Shown: one piece after another, positions 28,101 through 41,461 of the stretch
Layout: every line of letters begins with the position of its first letter
Numbering within the stretch: position 1 is the stretch's first letter
Assembly: GCF_000208745.1 (NCBI RefSeq)
Contig: NC_030855.1
Span: 19,037,446-19,101,445, forward strand
DNA: 64,000 nt
Direction: 5' to 3'
Source of the DNA: Theobroma cacao
Taxonomy: Eukaryota > Streptophyta > Magnoliopsida > Malvales > Malvaceae
Made by a program: the position numbers and the translations under genes
The notes under the pieces: generated by a model
Database searches by the model: none
What the model saw: only the letters and a program-made list of their open reading frames with translations
Told to the model about the DNA's origin: nothing

Positions 28101-30435
28101 TAATTGAGAGGGAATTCATTTTGCAGTTATTTCTGTTGCATATCATAGATTTGGGTGCTTAAAATCTCTTTAGTGTCTTTGTTGGGTGTAACTTGTCATA
28201 GATGTGGTGCATTGCATTATTTATGCACCTTCTCTAAGAGAATTGCTTCACAGATCTTCTCAATAAAACAATAAAAGACTATTCTGCTGTCATAATTACT
28301 TATTTTCTTTATTGGATAAACATATTAATGCTACCAATATGATGACATATTAAGTGTATGTCTCAATTTGCTTGATGGTTTTGATGCAAAAGATATGGAA
28401 ATGATAAGCAATTTTGTTATCCTTGGTGCCTAAGATTTTGAGATATGACGAAAATGAAACTATTGCACCAATTTTGACACTCTAAGCATGATAAGGTGCG
28501 TCTGCAACTTTGAATTTCTCTCTTGTTCAATCATATCCTAACACAACTCAACTTAACCCAGCTATAATCCTAGTGCTTGGGATTGGTTATAGGTTCTTTG
28601 TGTATTCTTCTCTGTTTGGAAGAATACTTTTGGTGTACCATTTAGCACTGATCTATTGTTATGTTTTAGTACATGTAACTGAATGAGTAATTACTTCACA
28701 ATTAGAGAATAATTTATCTTTTACTTGTTGAAGTGACCAACCATACTCTTTAGACCTTCACATAGAACAACACATTATGATAAGTAAAGGAAAATATCAT
28801 CTTTAGGAGTAGAGATGATGAGTTGGCACGTTCGAATACTATGATAATTTCACCCAAGTAGATTATTTTTCAACTATTTAAATATTTAGTTAAGCTACAG
28901 AGATGGAAACATTAGCTAATTTCTCTGGTTTTCACCCAAAAGGGGAGCTTGGGTTTATGTAGAGATATAAATGAGTACCGCTTAAGTTGGGTGTATTTAC
29001 AATCTAAAGCTTATTGGATGAATGGAGTTAAATATTTTTAGTAAATTGGCTGTAATTAGCATTCATTTTGGGGGTTAGTAAATGTTTGTATGCAAACACC
29101 ATGTTATAGTATTCTGTTAAATACATATTACAAACTCAAGCACTGAGCATTATGAAGTAATTATCTCCATATTCTTCGGGGCTTATAATGATGATGATGA
29201 GCGAAAATATTCACAATTTGTCCCCTGCACCCACCAACACAATGACTGCTCAGCTGTTGATTGATTTGATATGTGCATCAACATATTAGTGATCAGTTGA
29301 AAACTGTAATAGTCATAAGTTAACTAATGGGAGATTACTGGTGTAGTTGATTGCTATAGTGTTCATATAGTAATTACTTTTAGATGAAAGTTGAACTTGT
29401 AGTCTCCAATCAGTGAAAGCATATCTTTTATGCGCTTTTGAGTGTCAATATAGCAATTACTTTTAGATGAAAGTTGAACTTGTAGTCTCAGTGAAAGCAT
29501 ATCTTTTATGTGCTTTTAGTTTTGTCTCTAGCTTTTTGCCCTGATGATTACCGACAGAGAGCCTGAATTACGTTTAAAAGAGATGAAAATGAGCAATTGC
29601 TCATTGGTAATAAAGAATGTCTTGATGTGTTGTTTCTGGATTTCTTTCCAGTGTCGTGTTCCTATAATTACCAATAGTTAATGATAATAACCTTTCGATG
29701 TGAACAGGACTAGCTGGTTTTAATAAGCTATAACTTTTCTTTTTCCTCTATATATGTTGTTTAGTTGAGGAGCACATCTTGATTGCTTTTTGTTGTCAAG
29801 CTGTAATAATTAGCATTAACGGTTTGTTTCGTTTTTCGTGGTATCTGGTTGTATTTACAGTTTCATCATTTTATCTTGTCTGACAGAATCATATTTTGTA
29901 TTGTGGTCCATCCCACCAACTTATGACACCTGGTCTGTCCTTCTTCCCTCCACCCCCCTCCCCTGGTCCCAACTCAACTTTTTAATCTTATTTTCTTTTT
30001 TATATTGTCAAACTTGTGAATGTTGGAGGTTTTAGGTGGGATTCTTGACAATTTAATTTCTCAGAAACATGATTTGCAGCTTGTCTGATAGAAATTTGTA
30101 TGATTGATGTAGCTTACCTTTTCATGAGAACAAAGAAAAAGGATACAAGCATAACTGAAGAAGATGTTGCAAGAGATGTTGGTGCGACTCCTGTTTCAAC
30201 TACAACTGTCACTGCTCCTCCAGTTACTGAAAAGCCCTTACCTTCACCATCCATTACACAACCTGTGAAGTTGGTTGAACCCATTCCTGAGAGCCAGCAG
30301 CGTGAGCTTTTTAAGCATATACTGGAAGAGAAAAGGAAAATCAAACCAAAAGACCCCGAGGAGAAGAAGCGCCTTGATGAAGAGAAAGCCATACTCAAAC
30401 AATATATTCGAGCAGAATCCATTCCTCGGATATGA
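25145..30435 (+). CDS. small proline-rich single-pass membrane protein
   Basis: The spliced product is 187 aa from three exons: 25145-25187, 25375-25572 and 30113-30435, all joined in phase 1. Layout: a lysine-rich N-terminus (MSEGPKLYTNKPKK), an A/S-rich and then proline-rich segment (NPPPPPQPPKESF, about residues 48-60), basic RRYK, one hydrophobic membrane span (about 67-85, FLWPLLLAVNLTVG then AYLFM), RTKKKD, a variable P/T/V-rich linker, and a charged, probably helical C-terminus (LFKHILEEKRKIKPKDPEEK) ending in a conserved-looking IPRI. From memory it corresponds to the Arabidopsis protein named WAS/WASL-interacting family (At1g55160); that name rests only on proline content. Positive residues flank the span on both sides, so orientation is unclear. 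The function is unknown. Intron 2 (4540 bp) is strikingly long for so small a gene. Confidence 0.8.
29368..29515. repeat. 83-bp tandem duplication in the long intron
   Basis: Two copies of a segment containing TACTTTTAGATGAAAGTTGA and AAAGCATATCTTTTATG, starting at 29368 and 29451, differ by a 4-base indel and a few substitutions. It lies about 650 bp before the last exon of the membrane-protein gene. Confidence 0.8.
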
Positions 30436-33400
30436 CTGATAACCCTTTTGTTTAAACTTGGATATGACCTTTTTCTTTAAGTATTTTGGAAGTTTGGTTT
30501 CCGTTCAATTGAATTTCAAGTTCTCTTGTTTTTCTTAATATTTTGGCTTGGTAAAATCTGCAACAAATTGTATCATTTTCTTGAGAAGTACTTTCCTAGT
30601 CTAATTGTCGCCCTGTAAATTTCACACAAGGGGTAATGTTCATGACATTGTTGCCTACTCTGCCACTCTTACATAAATCTGCAATGTATAATTGGAGATT
30701 AGATGATTGCTGCCACTTTTGTGTCTGCTTGTTAAACCATCAGCTGGCTTCCAGCGGCAGACTTCCAGAAGTGAATAGAACTTGAAGTCCAGTCAGACTG
30801 ATCTGTTTTGGGGGACCTAAATTGTTCAACTTGATAGCCTGTCCAAGTTCAAGTAAACAACAGTGTGACTTAGATTTCAGTAATTTGGAAAAAAAAAGGA
30901 GCAGTGATTCATACACCACCAAAACTTCATCTTCCTTTTGAAGTGGAGTAAGCTTTGGCCTTCCAATACTTTTTCTGGCCGTGGGTTGCCTTCTTATATC
31001 TAAATTGTCAATGAAGTAGTAGGGGTGTTTATAAGGACAGTGCTTATTTATACTTACCGAGCCCAGCTTAGTCCACATGATTTACCAAACTTAGATTTCA
31101 GTTCATGCTTTCTCAACCTTAAACCCACTCGTCTACTTTGAATTAGCAATATCAAGTCAAGAAAATGGATGGACTATGGAATAACTCATGAATTTCATCT
31201 TCATATCATCATTATCGTTGCAATGGGGGAATTCAATCTCATTTGCCGTCTCCTTTTGTTTTAAATATGGAGATGAAAGGCATATTCTCCAACTTCAAGG
31301 TGTAGAGATTCACATGGGCCTAATGCAACTATGCAAGCATGCACGATTTCCAAAAAGGATGTGGATAGACCCCCTAATTCTCAAGGTTCCCACATCATGC
31401 AGAACCAAACCAACTACAAAACTACCTAACGGGCTGATATTCTAAGCTCTACAAATGAATCTTTCTTTCCCCCAAATATCCCCTAAGTAATACGAATATA
31501 ATCCAAGGTTTCTAAATTTCTTTAACTTTTCAAAGAACATAGCAATGTATCAAATATACCCTATATATTCTCTAGGATTCTTAAAAGATATAATAGAATT
31601 AAACAAATGCAACCCATAAAAAGAACATGAGAGAGAAAGCCGGATGATTAGCAAAGCAATTTGATGCAATCATGATATGGAAAAATTAAAGTATTAATTT
31701 AACAAAACATAGATACCTAATCATAAGTTAGGGTTGTTTGAACAAATGGGCAAAAGGCAAGCCACGGAATGGAGCTGGGAAATTAGGAAATTAAATATCA
31801 CATGGGCAATCAAGAAAATGTGGGGGCCATTGTGATGAATATTGAATCAAATCTGACAACAGTCAAAGGAGGAATTTTATAAGTTAAGAAAAGCTAGGTT
31901 TATAATGGGTTTCATACTTTTGTTTATTTTCCTTCTTTCTGCATTCTGAAATGACATTTTTGCCTCAACCAAGCCATGTTTGATGCTCTATTTGAGGGCA
32001 ATCATGACCACCCATTTCATCTTTTTGATTGAAAAGTTTTGGCATGTTTATGTTTATTAGATTAAGGGTGGCATAGGGGCAGATTGACATAATTTAAAGT
32101 ATTTTTTGGGTATATAAAGAGAGGTAGCCACATGCGGCCTCTCCCATATAAAATCAGAAAGGATGGGCATGAAAGTAACATGAGAGGTTGGCCTAGGATT
32201 TTTGTGTATGTATTTGTATCAAAGGATTGGGTCATAATTTCATTGGAGAGAGAGAGAGAGAGAGAGTTAAGGACAAAACAAAAGTTGCGAGAAAGAAAGA
32301 GAGAAAAAGGAAAGGGAAAACAAAAAAAAAAAAGAAAAAAAGAAAAGATATTGATGATGTAGAGAATGTGGTTGGACTTATTGAATCTCACATGAAAGCA
32401 CGAGGGCAGCCAGCTGCTGCTGCTACCCTGCACCTGCCAAGGGAAGAGGGCCTGGCCTGGACGCCCCTCATCAAACCCACAGTTACCACAAGATCAATCA
32501 TGCCACTTTGAGTGGGGACTTAGTTTCCCCCTTCTCCCCCTATTATTATTATTATTATTTAATTAACTTTATCATTATCATCAAGGGAATTTCTTTTACA
32601 GCAATATTTATTTTGTTCTCTTTTCTTTCACCTTGGTAACAATTATTTGGCGCATGCTACCCATGATTGTAACCAAACTCTCCTCCCAATGGGGGCCATA
32701 CAAAGGAAAAACTCATTCATGGGATATTTCTTTCTCAACATGTTTTCACGTTTCCCTTCCTCATTCAACCTTTTTTCTTATTATCATTAATACACACTAA
32801 CAAGGCACTATTGACTGGAATTTCAGGATTTCTTTATTCTTATAATCACACATGCATGGTTTTGCTCCCAAACTAACAGCTCCTACTACCTATCTATTAT
32901 CTTAAATCAAAGTGCTTAAATACCTTATAACAATATTATAAATTTTAGAATCAAATCTTCATATAAATGTTACATATATATATATACTTGGGTGAAATTA
33001 TTTCCCCCGACTCCACCCTCTACAGTTTGAGCAGATCCAGATGTACTTTCCCAAAGTTGTTTTTTCCTATATATAGGAAACAATCATGCGACCGTACAAT
33101 AAAAAAGAGAAAAAAAAATAGTAGTATGGTATCAGTCTTGATGCCATTCCGTGCTTTTCCATGTACTTCAATTCAATATTAATATATTTGCATTAACATG
33201 GATATACTGTACAACTGAAATTTGACTTGTTTTGTTTACTTGTTGGGTTATACAATGGGAGATCTCTTTCTAATTCTTTCTTTTACCTAAACTTGAAATT
33301 ATATATAAAGGGAACCTTTTAACTTATAATTCACCTGCCCTGTGTTCATTGGCAACATTATGTAATTAGCTACTGTTAAGCATCAACTATTGGAACTTTG

Positions 33401-33635
33401 TGTCTAAAAGCAACAAAGGGATCGGTGCTCTCCAAAAGGAACCGGACCCCTTGTATATAATTATATAATGCATTAGCTCATTGAAATGCAATTCTAATTC
33501 GCTTATCCATGCATGATGCATCTCCCAGTACAAATATTCTCTCCCTAACTGGATTCAAAGCTCCAACCCTTTTTTTTTCTCTCTCTGTCGCTCACTCGCT
33601 GGCTTTTTTTTTCTTAGTTCTTTCCTTTTTTCATC
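30436..33635. other. intergenic region between membrane-protein gene and CYP90D1
   Basis: No supported gene. A TATA-like GGTATATAAAGAG near 32109 precedes a (GA)n tract (32245-32266), a long purine-rich run (32265-32350) and a GC-richer segment (32395-32510). The last includes the end of a 94-codon ORF (32227-32511) with no known domain. A short transcribed unit is possible but not shown. An (ATT)n run lies at 32541-32560. Confidence 0.45.
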
Positions 33636-33751
33636 CACACGCGTGCACGTACGCATGCATATCATATTTCCATCACAACACAAATTAAGAAAAAAAAAAA
33701 TTGTCTGTTGAGAGTACAACTGTTTACTAGCATGATTAAGGGTATTTAAGA

Positions 33752-33782
<31 letters not shown>

Positions 33783-33800
33783 CGTGCGTGCGTGCGTGCG
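33636..33800 (+). promoter_or_regulatory. CYP90D1 leader: BRRE cluster, TATA-like box, (GA)n
   Basis: CACACG at 33636-33641 is the reverse complement of CGTGTG, a brassinosteroid-response element (BRRE, CGTG[T/C]G) bound by BZR1. A TATTTAAG at 33743-33750 may be the TATA box. A (GA)n run at about 33760-33782 follows, then four overlapping CGTGCG BRRE units at 33783-33800, ending 25 bp before the ATG. BZR1 is known to repress brassinosteroid synthesis genes through BRREs. If the TATA-like box is used, the overlapping cluster lies in the 5' UTR. Confidence 0.5.
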
Positions 33801-33825
33801 GGCGGGGAAGAAAAAAAATCCATCC

Positions 33826-36800
33826 ATGATGGAGAGTTCATTGTGGGTTGTGTTTGTGACAGCAGTTTTGTTTTGCATCATATATCTCTATAGCAAAAGC
33901 AAGTTGAGTCTAAGATCATCTTCATCAAAAAACTCATGCCAGCTTCCGTTAGGAACTCTCGGATGGCCTTTTATTGGGGAAACCATCGAGTTTATCTCTT
34001 GTGCTTACTCAGACCGCCCTGAGAGCTTCATGGATAGGCGTCGCCGCATGTAAGTTTTATTTACTATATATATATATATATATATGACTGTGTATTTCTC
34101 AGCCTTCTTTTATTTTCTTTTTACCCTAAATATATATATATATATATATATGTTTTAATGTATACTAAAATTTAAATGAAGATTTCATGTCATCATCTTC
34201 AGTACTTCACCTAATCTGTGGTCAAAGCTGGTTCCCTAAATTTATTTCTATGTATTATTTCTTTAAAAAAGTGTCAGAACAAGTACCCTTAAGTGTGATT
34301 AATTTTCCTTTACTTTGATGAATAATATGATGCTAAAAAGATTAGGGTTACTTTTTGATTTTATATGTGGTTTCAATACATAACTAGAGTCAAGGCAGTG
34401 TTATTACAAATTATGAAGATAAAGGAAAGCTATAAGAAGAATATATATATATATGTGTGTATATGGGTTATTTTGCAGGTATGGCAAGGTGTTCAAATCA
34501 CACATATTTGGAACTCCAACTATTGTTTCAACAGACGCAGAAGTGAGTAGATTTGTTCTACAAAGTGATGCAAAGGCTTTCGTGCCCTTTTATCCGAAAT
34601 CCCTCACTGAGTTGATGGGAAACTCCTCCATTCTGCTAATCAATGGGAGCTTACAAAGGAAAATCCATGGTCTTATAGGATCCTTCTTCAAGTCTCCACA
34701 TCTCAAAGATCAGATCACTAGAGACATGCAAAATTATGTCCAACAATCAATGGATAAATGGAGAGATGATCAGCCCATATACATACAAGATGAAACCAAA
34801 AATGTTAGTGCCTTTCTCTCTTTGAGTGTGTTGAAGTAAATATTCCTTTCATTGAAGTTTGTTCTCTGGCATTAGTTTTCCCTCAAAGTTTTAGGATAAC
34901 TTTTTGAAAAGAGTTCCTCCCAGACACAGGATAAAACAAAAGATGCCATCTCTCTTAAATCTATATCTGGTTTTTTCTTCCAAGTTCGAGGAGTTTCATA
35001 AGGAAGCAGCTAGGAGCCCCCCCAAAAGACACAGGGAAAAATAAACAGCACACGCAGACAAAATCACACACGTGCGCACAAACTCTCTCTCTCTTAATCT
35101 CTATCCCCTATATAGTGAAAGGAATCATTGAAGTTTGAATTTTATCTCTGGCTTCTACTTAAGTTTAAATACAGTTTTGCTGGAAAGTAAAAACAACCCA
35201 GTTGAGATCATGGGGGTTACAATGATTTTGCATAAATAATTTTGTCTGAGAAATTTGCTTCACAATGATTGTGCTATATATTCCTTTTGAAAAGTTACTA
35301 AGAAAATACCCTTTTCTTGTCTCCAGATTGCCTTTCAAGTACTAGTCAAGGCATTGATTAGTTTGAATCCAGGTGAAGAAATGGAACTTCTCAAAAAACA
35401 GTTCCAAGAATTTATCTTAGGCCTAATGTCTTTACCTGTAAAAGTACCCGGAAGTCAACTTTATCGATCCTTGCAGGTAACTCTATTCAAATTTAATTTT
35501 TCTATATTAGTGTTGTATATATAGATGTGGGAGTCTAAGAAGGAAACCTGTTGAATTTCACTTCCAGGCAAAGGAGAGAATGGTTAAGATTGTACACAAA
35601 ATTATCCAATCTAAAAGGAATTCTGGCATCTCAACAGTTGCAAAAGATGTGGTAGACGTTTTGCTCAAAGATGCTAGTGAACTATTAACAGATGATCTAA
35701 TAGCAGATAACATGATTGATATGATGATCCCTGGTGAAGATTCAGTGCCGGTCCTAATGACTCTTGCAATAAAATACCTTTCAGATTGCCCTGCTGCTCT
35801 GCATCAATTGACGGTATGCACTTTTTCTATTGGAATTTATATATCAGCAGTATCATGTCGCTCCTTTATTTCCTTGAGAAAAATGCCAATCTCATTTCAA
35901 TGACTCATTGGCATTATGTTGCTATCATAATCTAGCACTAATTGACTTGGGGTCAGCAAATGCCTATTTAGAAACTTTGGAAAGTCATTTTGGATTAGTA
36001 TATTTTCTTTGGTCTACTGTGAGATTCAAGACCTTTTTTCTTTTTCTGACTAATTTCAACTTGTCACTGAAGTGATTTGCTTGTCCTTATAGGAAGTGTT
36101 TGCTTGCCACCAGTTATTATTTGACCATCTAGGCACAAATGGCATGCTTGACTAGGATTGCCATGATCACTTGCTAGGGTTTTGTCCACACTATACATAA
36201 TTTCTACTTGATAGCAACTGCCCTTTCTAATCGATATAACTCGTATGATATACCTTTCAACTTGCCAACAAGTCGGTCTTGAACCGCCTCCCTACCCACC
36301 CAAAATGTATATCTTTAAGACAAAGCAGCAAACTTATGCTTTTAAATATTCTTTAAATTCTAATTCTATGGATACTGTTGCATGTTGGTAATATTCTTGT
36401 TTAGGTTTTCTGATGACCTCTGAAAATTTTTTAGGAGGAAAACATGAAGCTGAAAAAGGTCAAAGCGCAGAATGGAGAGCCATTGATTTGGAGTGATTAC
36501 TTATCATTACCTCTTACACAAAGCGTAAGTTCAACCAATAAAATTAAGATTGCATTACATATATATCGCAGAAAGGAATGATATGGGACTAAAAGAAATT
36601 AAACTAATTAATTAATTATTAGCTTGCTTCAATAATTAAGGTTGCATTATATGGTTAAGCAGGTTATTACAGAGACTCTCAGGATGGGAAACATTATAAT
36701 AGGGGTCATGAGAAAGGCCATGAAGGACATTGAGATAAAAGGGTATCTAATACCAAAAGGATGGTGCTTTTTTGCGTATTTTAGATCAGTTCATCTTGAT

Positions 36801-38193
36801 GAAAATCACTATGATTGGCCTTATCAGTTCAATCCATGGAGATGGCAAGTAAGAGTTATCTGACCCTTTTAATTTCCTTTTGGTGCTACATATACATAAA
36901 TATATATATATATACACACACGTACATACATTGTCCTTCTTCTGCTTGTTATCTATTAATGTTGCTTAGCATTAAACTCATAGACTGGGGGATTCATCAC
37001 AGGACAAAGACGTAATTAGCAGCTACAACTTCACCCCATTTGGAGGTGGGCAAAGGCTGTGTCCTGGACTTGACTTGGCCAGGCTGGAAGCTTCCATTTT
37101 CTTACACCATTTTGTCACTACTTTCAGGTAACAAACACTCCCAATTTGAGCCTTCATATAAAACTAAAAACTGGAATGAGGTACTTGCTTTTTTACATTT
37201 TAAAGGGACAAACCAGGGAAGAGCCACCTTTGAAGGCTGTCATGCACACTCAAACACTAGTTTTTTCTTCACTTTTACCACATGAGCCAAGACAAAATCA
37301 TAACAAAAGAGACTGAACTTTCTGTCCTTTTGGGCTCAGTAGCTGTTAACAAGGCATCGCATTTCCATATATATTTGCTTTCCAAGTACATGCAGTTTGG
37401 TGTTTGTAACATGTGATGATGACCTTCGAAAACCATACTCCATTCATCTTTTCCCTGCTCAGACATGTGTTCAAACTATACCAAACCCCAAGTCTTTCAC
37501 CAGAAGAAACACAGACAAAATTCATAGCTAAAACTTTCAGCTGAAAAGCCAAATTCCATGAATATTGTTCCCTTGATGGGTTGAAGCACATGTGGCCGTG
37601 GCCAAACTGATTTAATTAGAATCATTCAATTTATGGGGTCTCACTTTAATTTCTTCCATGGATTTGGCATTTTCAAAATTTCTTTTTTCTTTGGTCAAAT
37701 GCATTGAGCACATAACATTATTAATCAAATCACGCATACAGGTCTTTGCCGACATTGATTATATAATGCCTGTATTAAGACTAGCTTTATGGTACATAAA
37801 AGTTTGACTACAAAAAGATATTGCTAATGCTAATAGCCATGCATTTTAGGGTTTAGACCAACAATGGATGCTGTCTGATCTCGATAATTAAAATTATTCA
37901 ATGCTCTAAAACCTATTTAGTGTATATTTATTAGCCAGGGGGCTTTCCACTAGGTACAAGGCTAGATATTTTTGTTTAATATAGCTAGGAGAAAAACAAT
38001 GTACATGTGATCTTGGTCTCACCCCTAATATCTTGACTGTTTGATTTTATGAATTTTAAAAAGAATTAAAACTAATGAATTCTCTGAACTCACATGCAGA
38101 TGGGTGGCCGAAGATGACACGATTGTCAACTTTCCAACAGTAAGAATGAAGAAGAGAATGCCGATTTGGGTCAAAAGAAGGGAAGACTCCTAG
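33826..38193 (+). CDS. CYP90D1: cytochrome P450 90D1-type steroid C-23 hydroxylase
   Basis: The spliced product is 479 aa from eight exons: 33826-34049, 34479-34803, 35327-35476, 35568-35813, 36435-36524, 36663-36848, 37003-37127 and 38100-38193. The N-terminus is a membrane anchor (about residues 5-22) for the ER, then the proline hinge ([17 protein letters not shown]). P450 landmarks: I-helix PGEDSVP at 288-294, ExxR (ETLR) at 349-352, FNPWRW, and the heme loop [10 protein letters not shown] at 420-429 with Cys427 as iron ligand. Phrases such as [20 protein letters not shown] and [13 protein letters not shown] place it in CYP90D (Arabidopsis CYP90D1, At3g13730), which hydroxylates C-23 of 22-hydroxylated intermediates in brassinosteroid synthesis, redundantly with CYP90C1/ROT3. 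The family usually has His where Glu290 stands in PGHDS. The last intron is long (972 bp). ATGATG gives two adjacent possible starts; I took the first. Confidence 0.93.
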
Positions 38194-41100
38194 TAACCTA
38201 AGCTTGCTTTTGGCTAAGAAAACTTTAAGCAGAAACTTCCAATCCAATGATGAAAGACAACCCAGCAAGAAATTCTCAAAGCAAAGAAAATAAAAAGGGT
38301 TCTGCCACAGTGCACACGTGTGGGGCGGCATTGACAAGTTGACATGTTCATCCTCTTTCATAGGATAGGGACATTGCAGATTTAGACATTAATTGGACGT
38401 AAATATTATATATATTTTAACTATGGGACCCATAAATTATCCCTTGATTTTGCATTATAATTCCCTATCCCTCTTGTTTTTCACCTCAGCAATATGTACA
38501 ATAATAATAATAAAGTAATAAAAGGTTTTTTATTAAGCTAGTCTCATTTTTTCTCCTTCTTCTTTTTCTTTGGATGAGATCAAATAACTTTCTTCAAAAT
38601 ATCTAATCTAATTGTTTTGCTGTTGTAAATGGATTAGACTTTGTGATGTATAGCACGTGGATATATCAATTAAGTTGATTCGGGACACATATGTTATAGG
38701 CTGTTATCATGCATGTTCATATACATAGATATGATCCGGAGAGGGTTGTTATGTCCCTCTACGTGCTACTCTGCTCTTCTACCTTCAAAATATGATAGTA
38801 GTCTTTTGTAACAAAAATTAAATAATAGAATCAATATTTATACTTCTTTTTTTAAAAAAACACCTAGTGGAAAAGAAAATTATGACTGTCATGTCATGGG
38901 TTCCAAATTGAACCATACATTACTTCTGGAACTTGTATGGAATTCAATTGAAATTACAAAAGCCTCTGTTGCCACATTTAGGATGAGGATGGTTTGAAAA
39001 CACTAACAGTAAGCTTCATTTACTGAAGATCCATATGTCGTAATCTTCCCAAATTTAGTTATACTAGCATAATACATGGATTTTCCAATTGCATAATATA
39101 TAATTCCATGATCTTCATTTGAAGCATGGAGCAACCTAGTTTTCAACTTTACTGTGTTCCACATACATAGATGTAGAAAGCTCTCTCTTCGAATTTTAGG
39201 GGCGCCTCTTGATATATGTCTTGCCACTTTTGACGTACGAAAGTTGTTTGTCTCTTTTGTTGACTTGACCGACATGGTTACAAGTTTACATATAATTAAT
39301 CTCTATATATAATTATATATAATTCCATTTTAAAGTGGAGAACAGAATCTTGATGCAGCTTTCTTATCAGTTCTAAGCTTTTACGGGTCTTATTTTCTGT
39401 GAGGTGTTTATGTATCTGTCAAAAATTCTGCCATGAATGCACCTCAAGGTATACAGCTAACATCAAACAATACTTGGAATCATAGGGTTGAGTATGTCGA
39501 GCATTTGGCAAATCCCTATTGGTTTTCATCCAAAAGAAAATGGACTTAGTCAATCCACCCTTTTCTACTCACATTCCCACTAGCTAGCTAGAATGATATC
39601 TTATTTTTTTCAAAGTTTATTAATTAATAAACAAAACAACTGTCAATTCCAACATAGGAAAGGCCAGAAAGGGGACACATTAAGACAAAAAATAGTTTCC
39701 TTATGCTTATTGGTTAGTCGATTTGATTTGGCAGCAAATTTGTTCCATTTCACTTTTGAATCCGTCACTTAAGTATGCTATTATAATATAAACAAAGATG
39801 GCATGATAACTAAAACATATAAAAGCAAAACAAGGATGCATGATTTGGGTTTTTTTTTTCTTTTTCTTTTTGAGAAATATTTAAATAAAATGAAGCATTA
39901 ATTATTTTGGTTTCCTTGTTATCCCATTAATTAACTATATATTATCATTAATTATCATCGTTATAATTGTCATCATGATTAAGATTATAACATTTATCTG
40001 TTAATATTGTTGTTCTTGTCATCATCTTTGACTTGCACCAGCATTAACATCATATGTCACATTTGGTAACAAGGAGGAGATTACGGTCACTTATTGTAAC
40101 AGCGTACACTTTAAATCTTATATTAATTTTGCTTGTAATAAACAACTTAAATTGTTAATGTTGGCAATTAATTGCATAATTTTTTATTATCAATTATATA
40201 TTTTAGGATAGTGCCTGTAACTACGTTACAGAAAAATCATCGAAAATATAGATTAAGTCGGAGTGGATTTCAATCTGATATCTTTAAAAGAGTTTGTAGA
40301 GAAAGCTATATTGCATTAGTCAATTGCATGAATGTATGGCTTTTACTGCTAGAGGAAAAGATAAACTGGTATTAATTAAAAATAATTGTTTGTTTTGATT
40401 TCAATCACTAAAAGTTGCTCTTATATACATGGTCATAAAACAGTACTTAACTTAAGAAGATAATAATCCTGTAAACATCTAATAATTTTTTTCCATTAAA
40501 ATAATATTATTCAAACAAAATGAATAACATTTGTGATCTTGAGGTTTTCATTTTTGTTAGATGATATATATCAACTTTCTAAATGCAAGACTTGTACTTA
40601 GCTAAATGTTAAAGGAATATAAATTGTTACACAACTGTTAGATATGTCCAATCATGGTGACAGTTTATTCTTTCTTTTGCCATATATATTTATTTTCATT
40701 TTTTTGTTTCTGTTGTTGTGTTATATTGTAGTACTAAATTTCATAAATGCATGGTTCTTGCTTGTAGAAGAAAAGATAAACTCGCATTAATTAAAGATAG
40801 TTATTTGTTTTGATATCAATTACCGGAACCCTGCACCTACATATATGTTATAAAATAGTACTTATCCAAAGAAGACAATAATCTTATAAAAAATTATTAG
40901 ATGTATAATAAAATATTAAGAAATGAGAGAGTATATAACTTGTACTATTGGCAAACTAAGATAAATAATTGTAGAATATAGAGCAACAGTATAATGTAAA
41001 GATTCTATCAATATATAATAGTTACTAATTTCTAGTAGTATATTTATTTTATATATAAAATGAATGGCTTAAAAATGTTAAATTCTTGATTTGTTTATTC

Positions 41101-41461
41101 AATAATGACTGTGTGCTATGCAATTGAGAAATTAGTAGACCTTTTTGATTTTTTTATTTTATTCAATGAATTAGATGGATATTTATTTGAATTTAAACAT
41201 TCATGTATAAAAGAGATGTCTAATACTATAATTCAGGTTCATGCAAAATAAAAGGATATAGATAAAAAATAATAATAAATTGTATTTGATAAATATTAAA
41301 TGAATCTATTCTTTAAGCTTTAACAGTTAGAAATTATTGTTTTCAAGTATTTTTTTTGAAATAAATAAAAGTAAAAAAAAACCTTCAAATGTAAAAAACA
41401 ACATAGTTTTAACATAAGGTGTATAAAATAATTAATTCAATTGAGAATGACAAGTATCAAT
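38194..41461. other. AT-rich intergenic region downstream of CYP90D1
   Basis: Contains the P450 3' UTR and then no recognised gene. The minus-strand ORF 39003-39275 (90 codons) has no domain I recognise. Two direct repeats of about 145 bp lie at 40327-40475 and 40744-40888. Confidence 0.5.
40327..40888. repeat. pair of ~145-bp direct repeats
   Basis: The segment at 40327-40475 recurs at 40744-40888, about 417 bp on. Shared words include AGAAAAGATAAACT, ATTAATTAAA, TTTGTTTTGAT and ATAAAACAGTACTTA-type sequence, with moderate divergence. It could be the remains of an old transposon or a segmental duplication; no terminal motif decides. Confidence 0.65.

Noticed and set aside
32390..32515. GC-rich segment considered as a miRNA precursor (a stretch recalling the complement of miR408)
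   Set aside because: The match is partial and I found no matching star arm or extended stem nearby.
33555..33881. 108-codon minus-strand ORF over the CYP90D1 leader
   Set aside because: Its Ser-Leu run is the translation of the (GA)n tract; it is antisense to the real gene.
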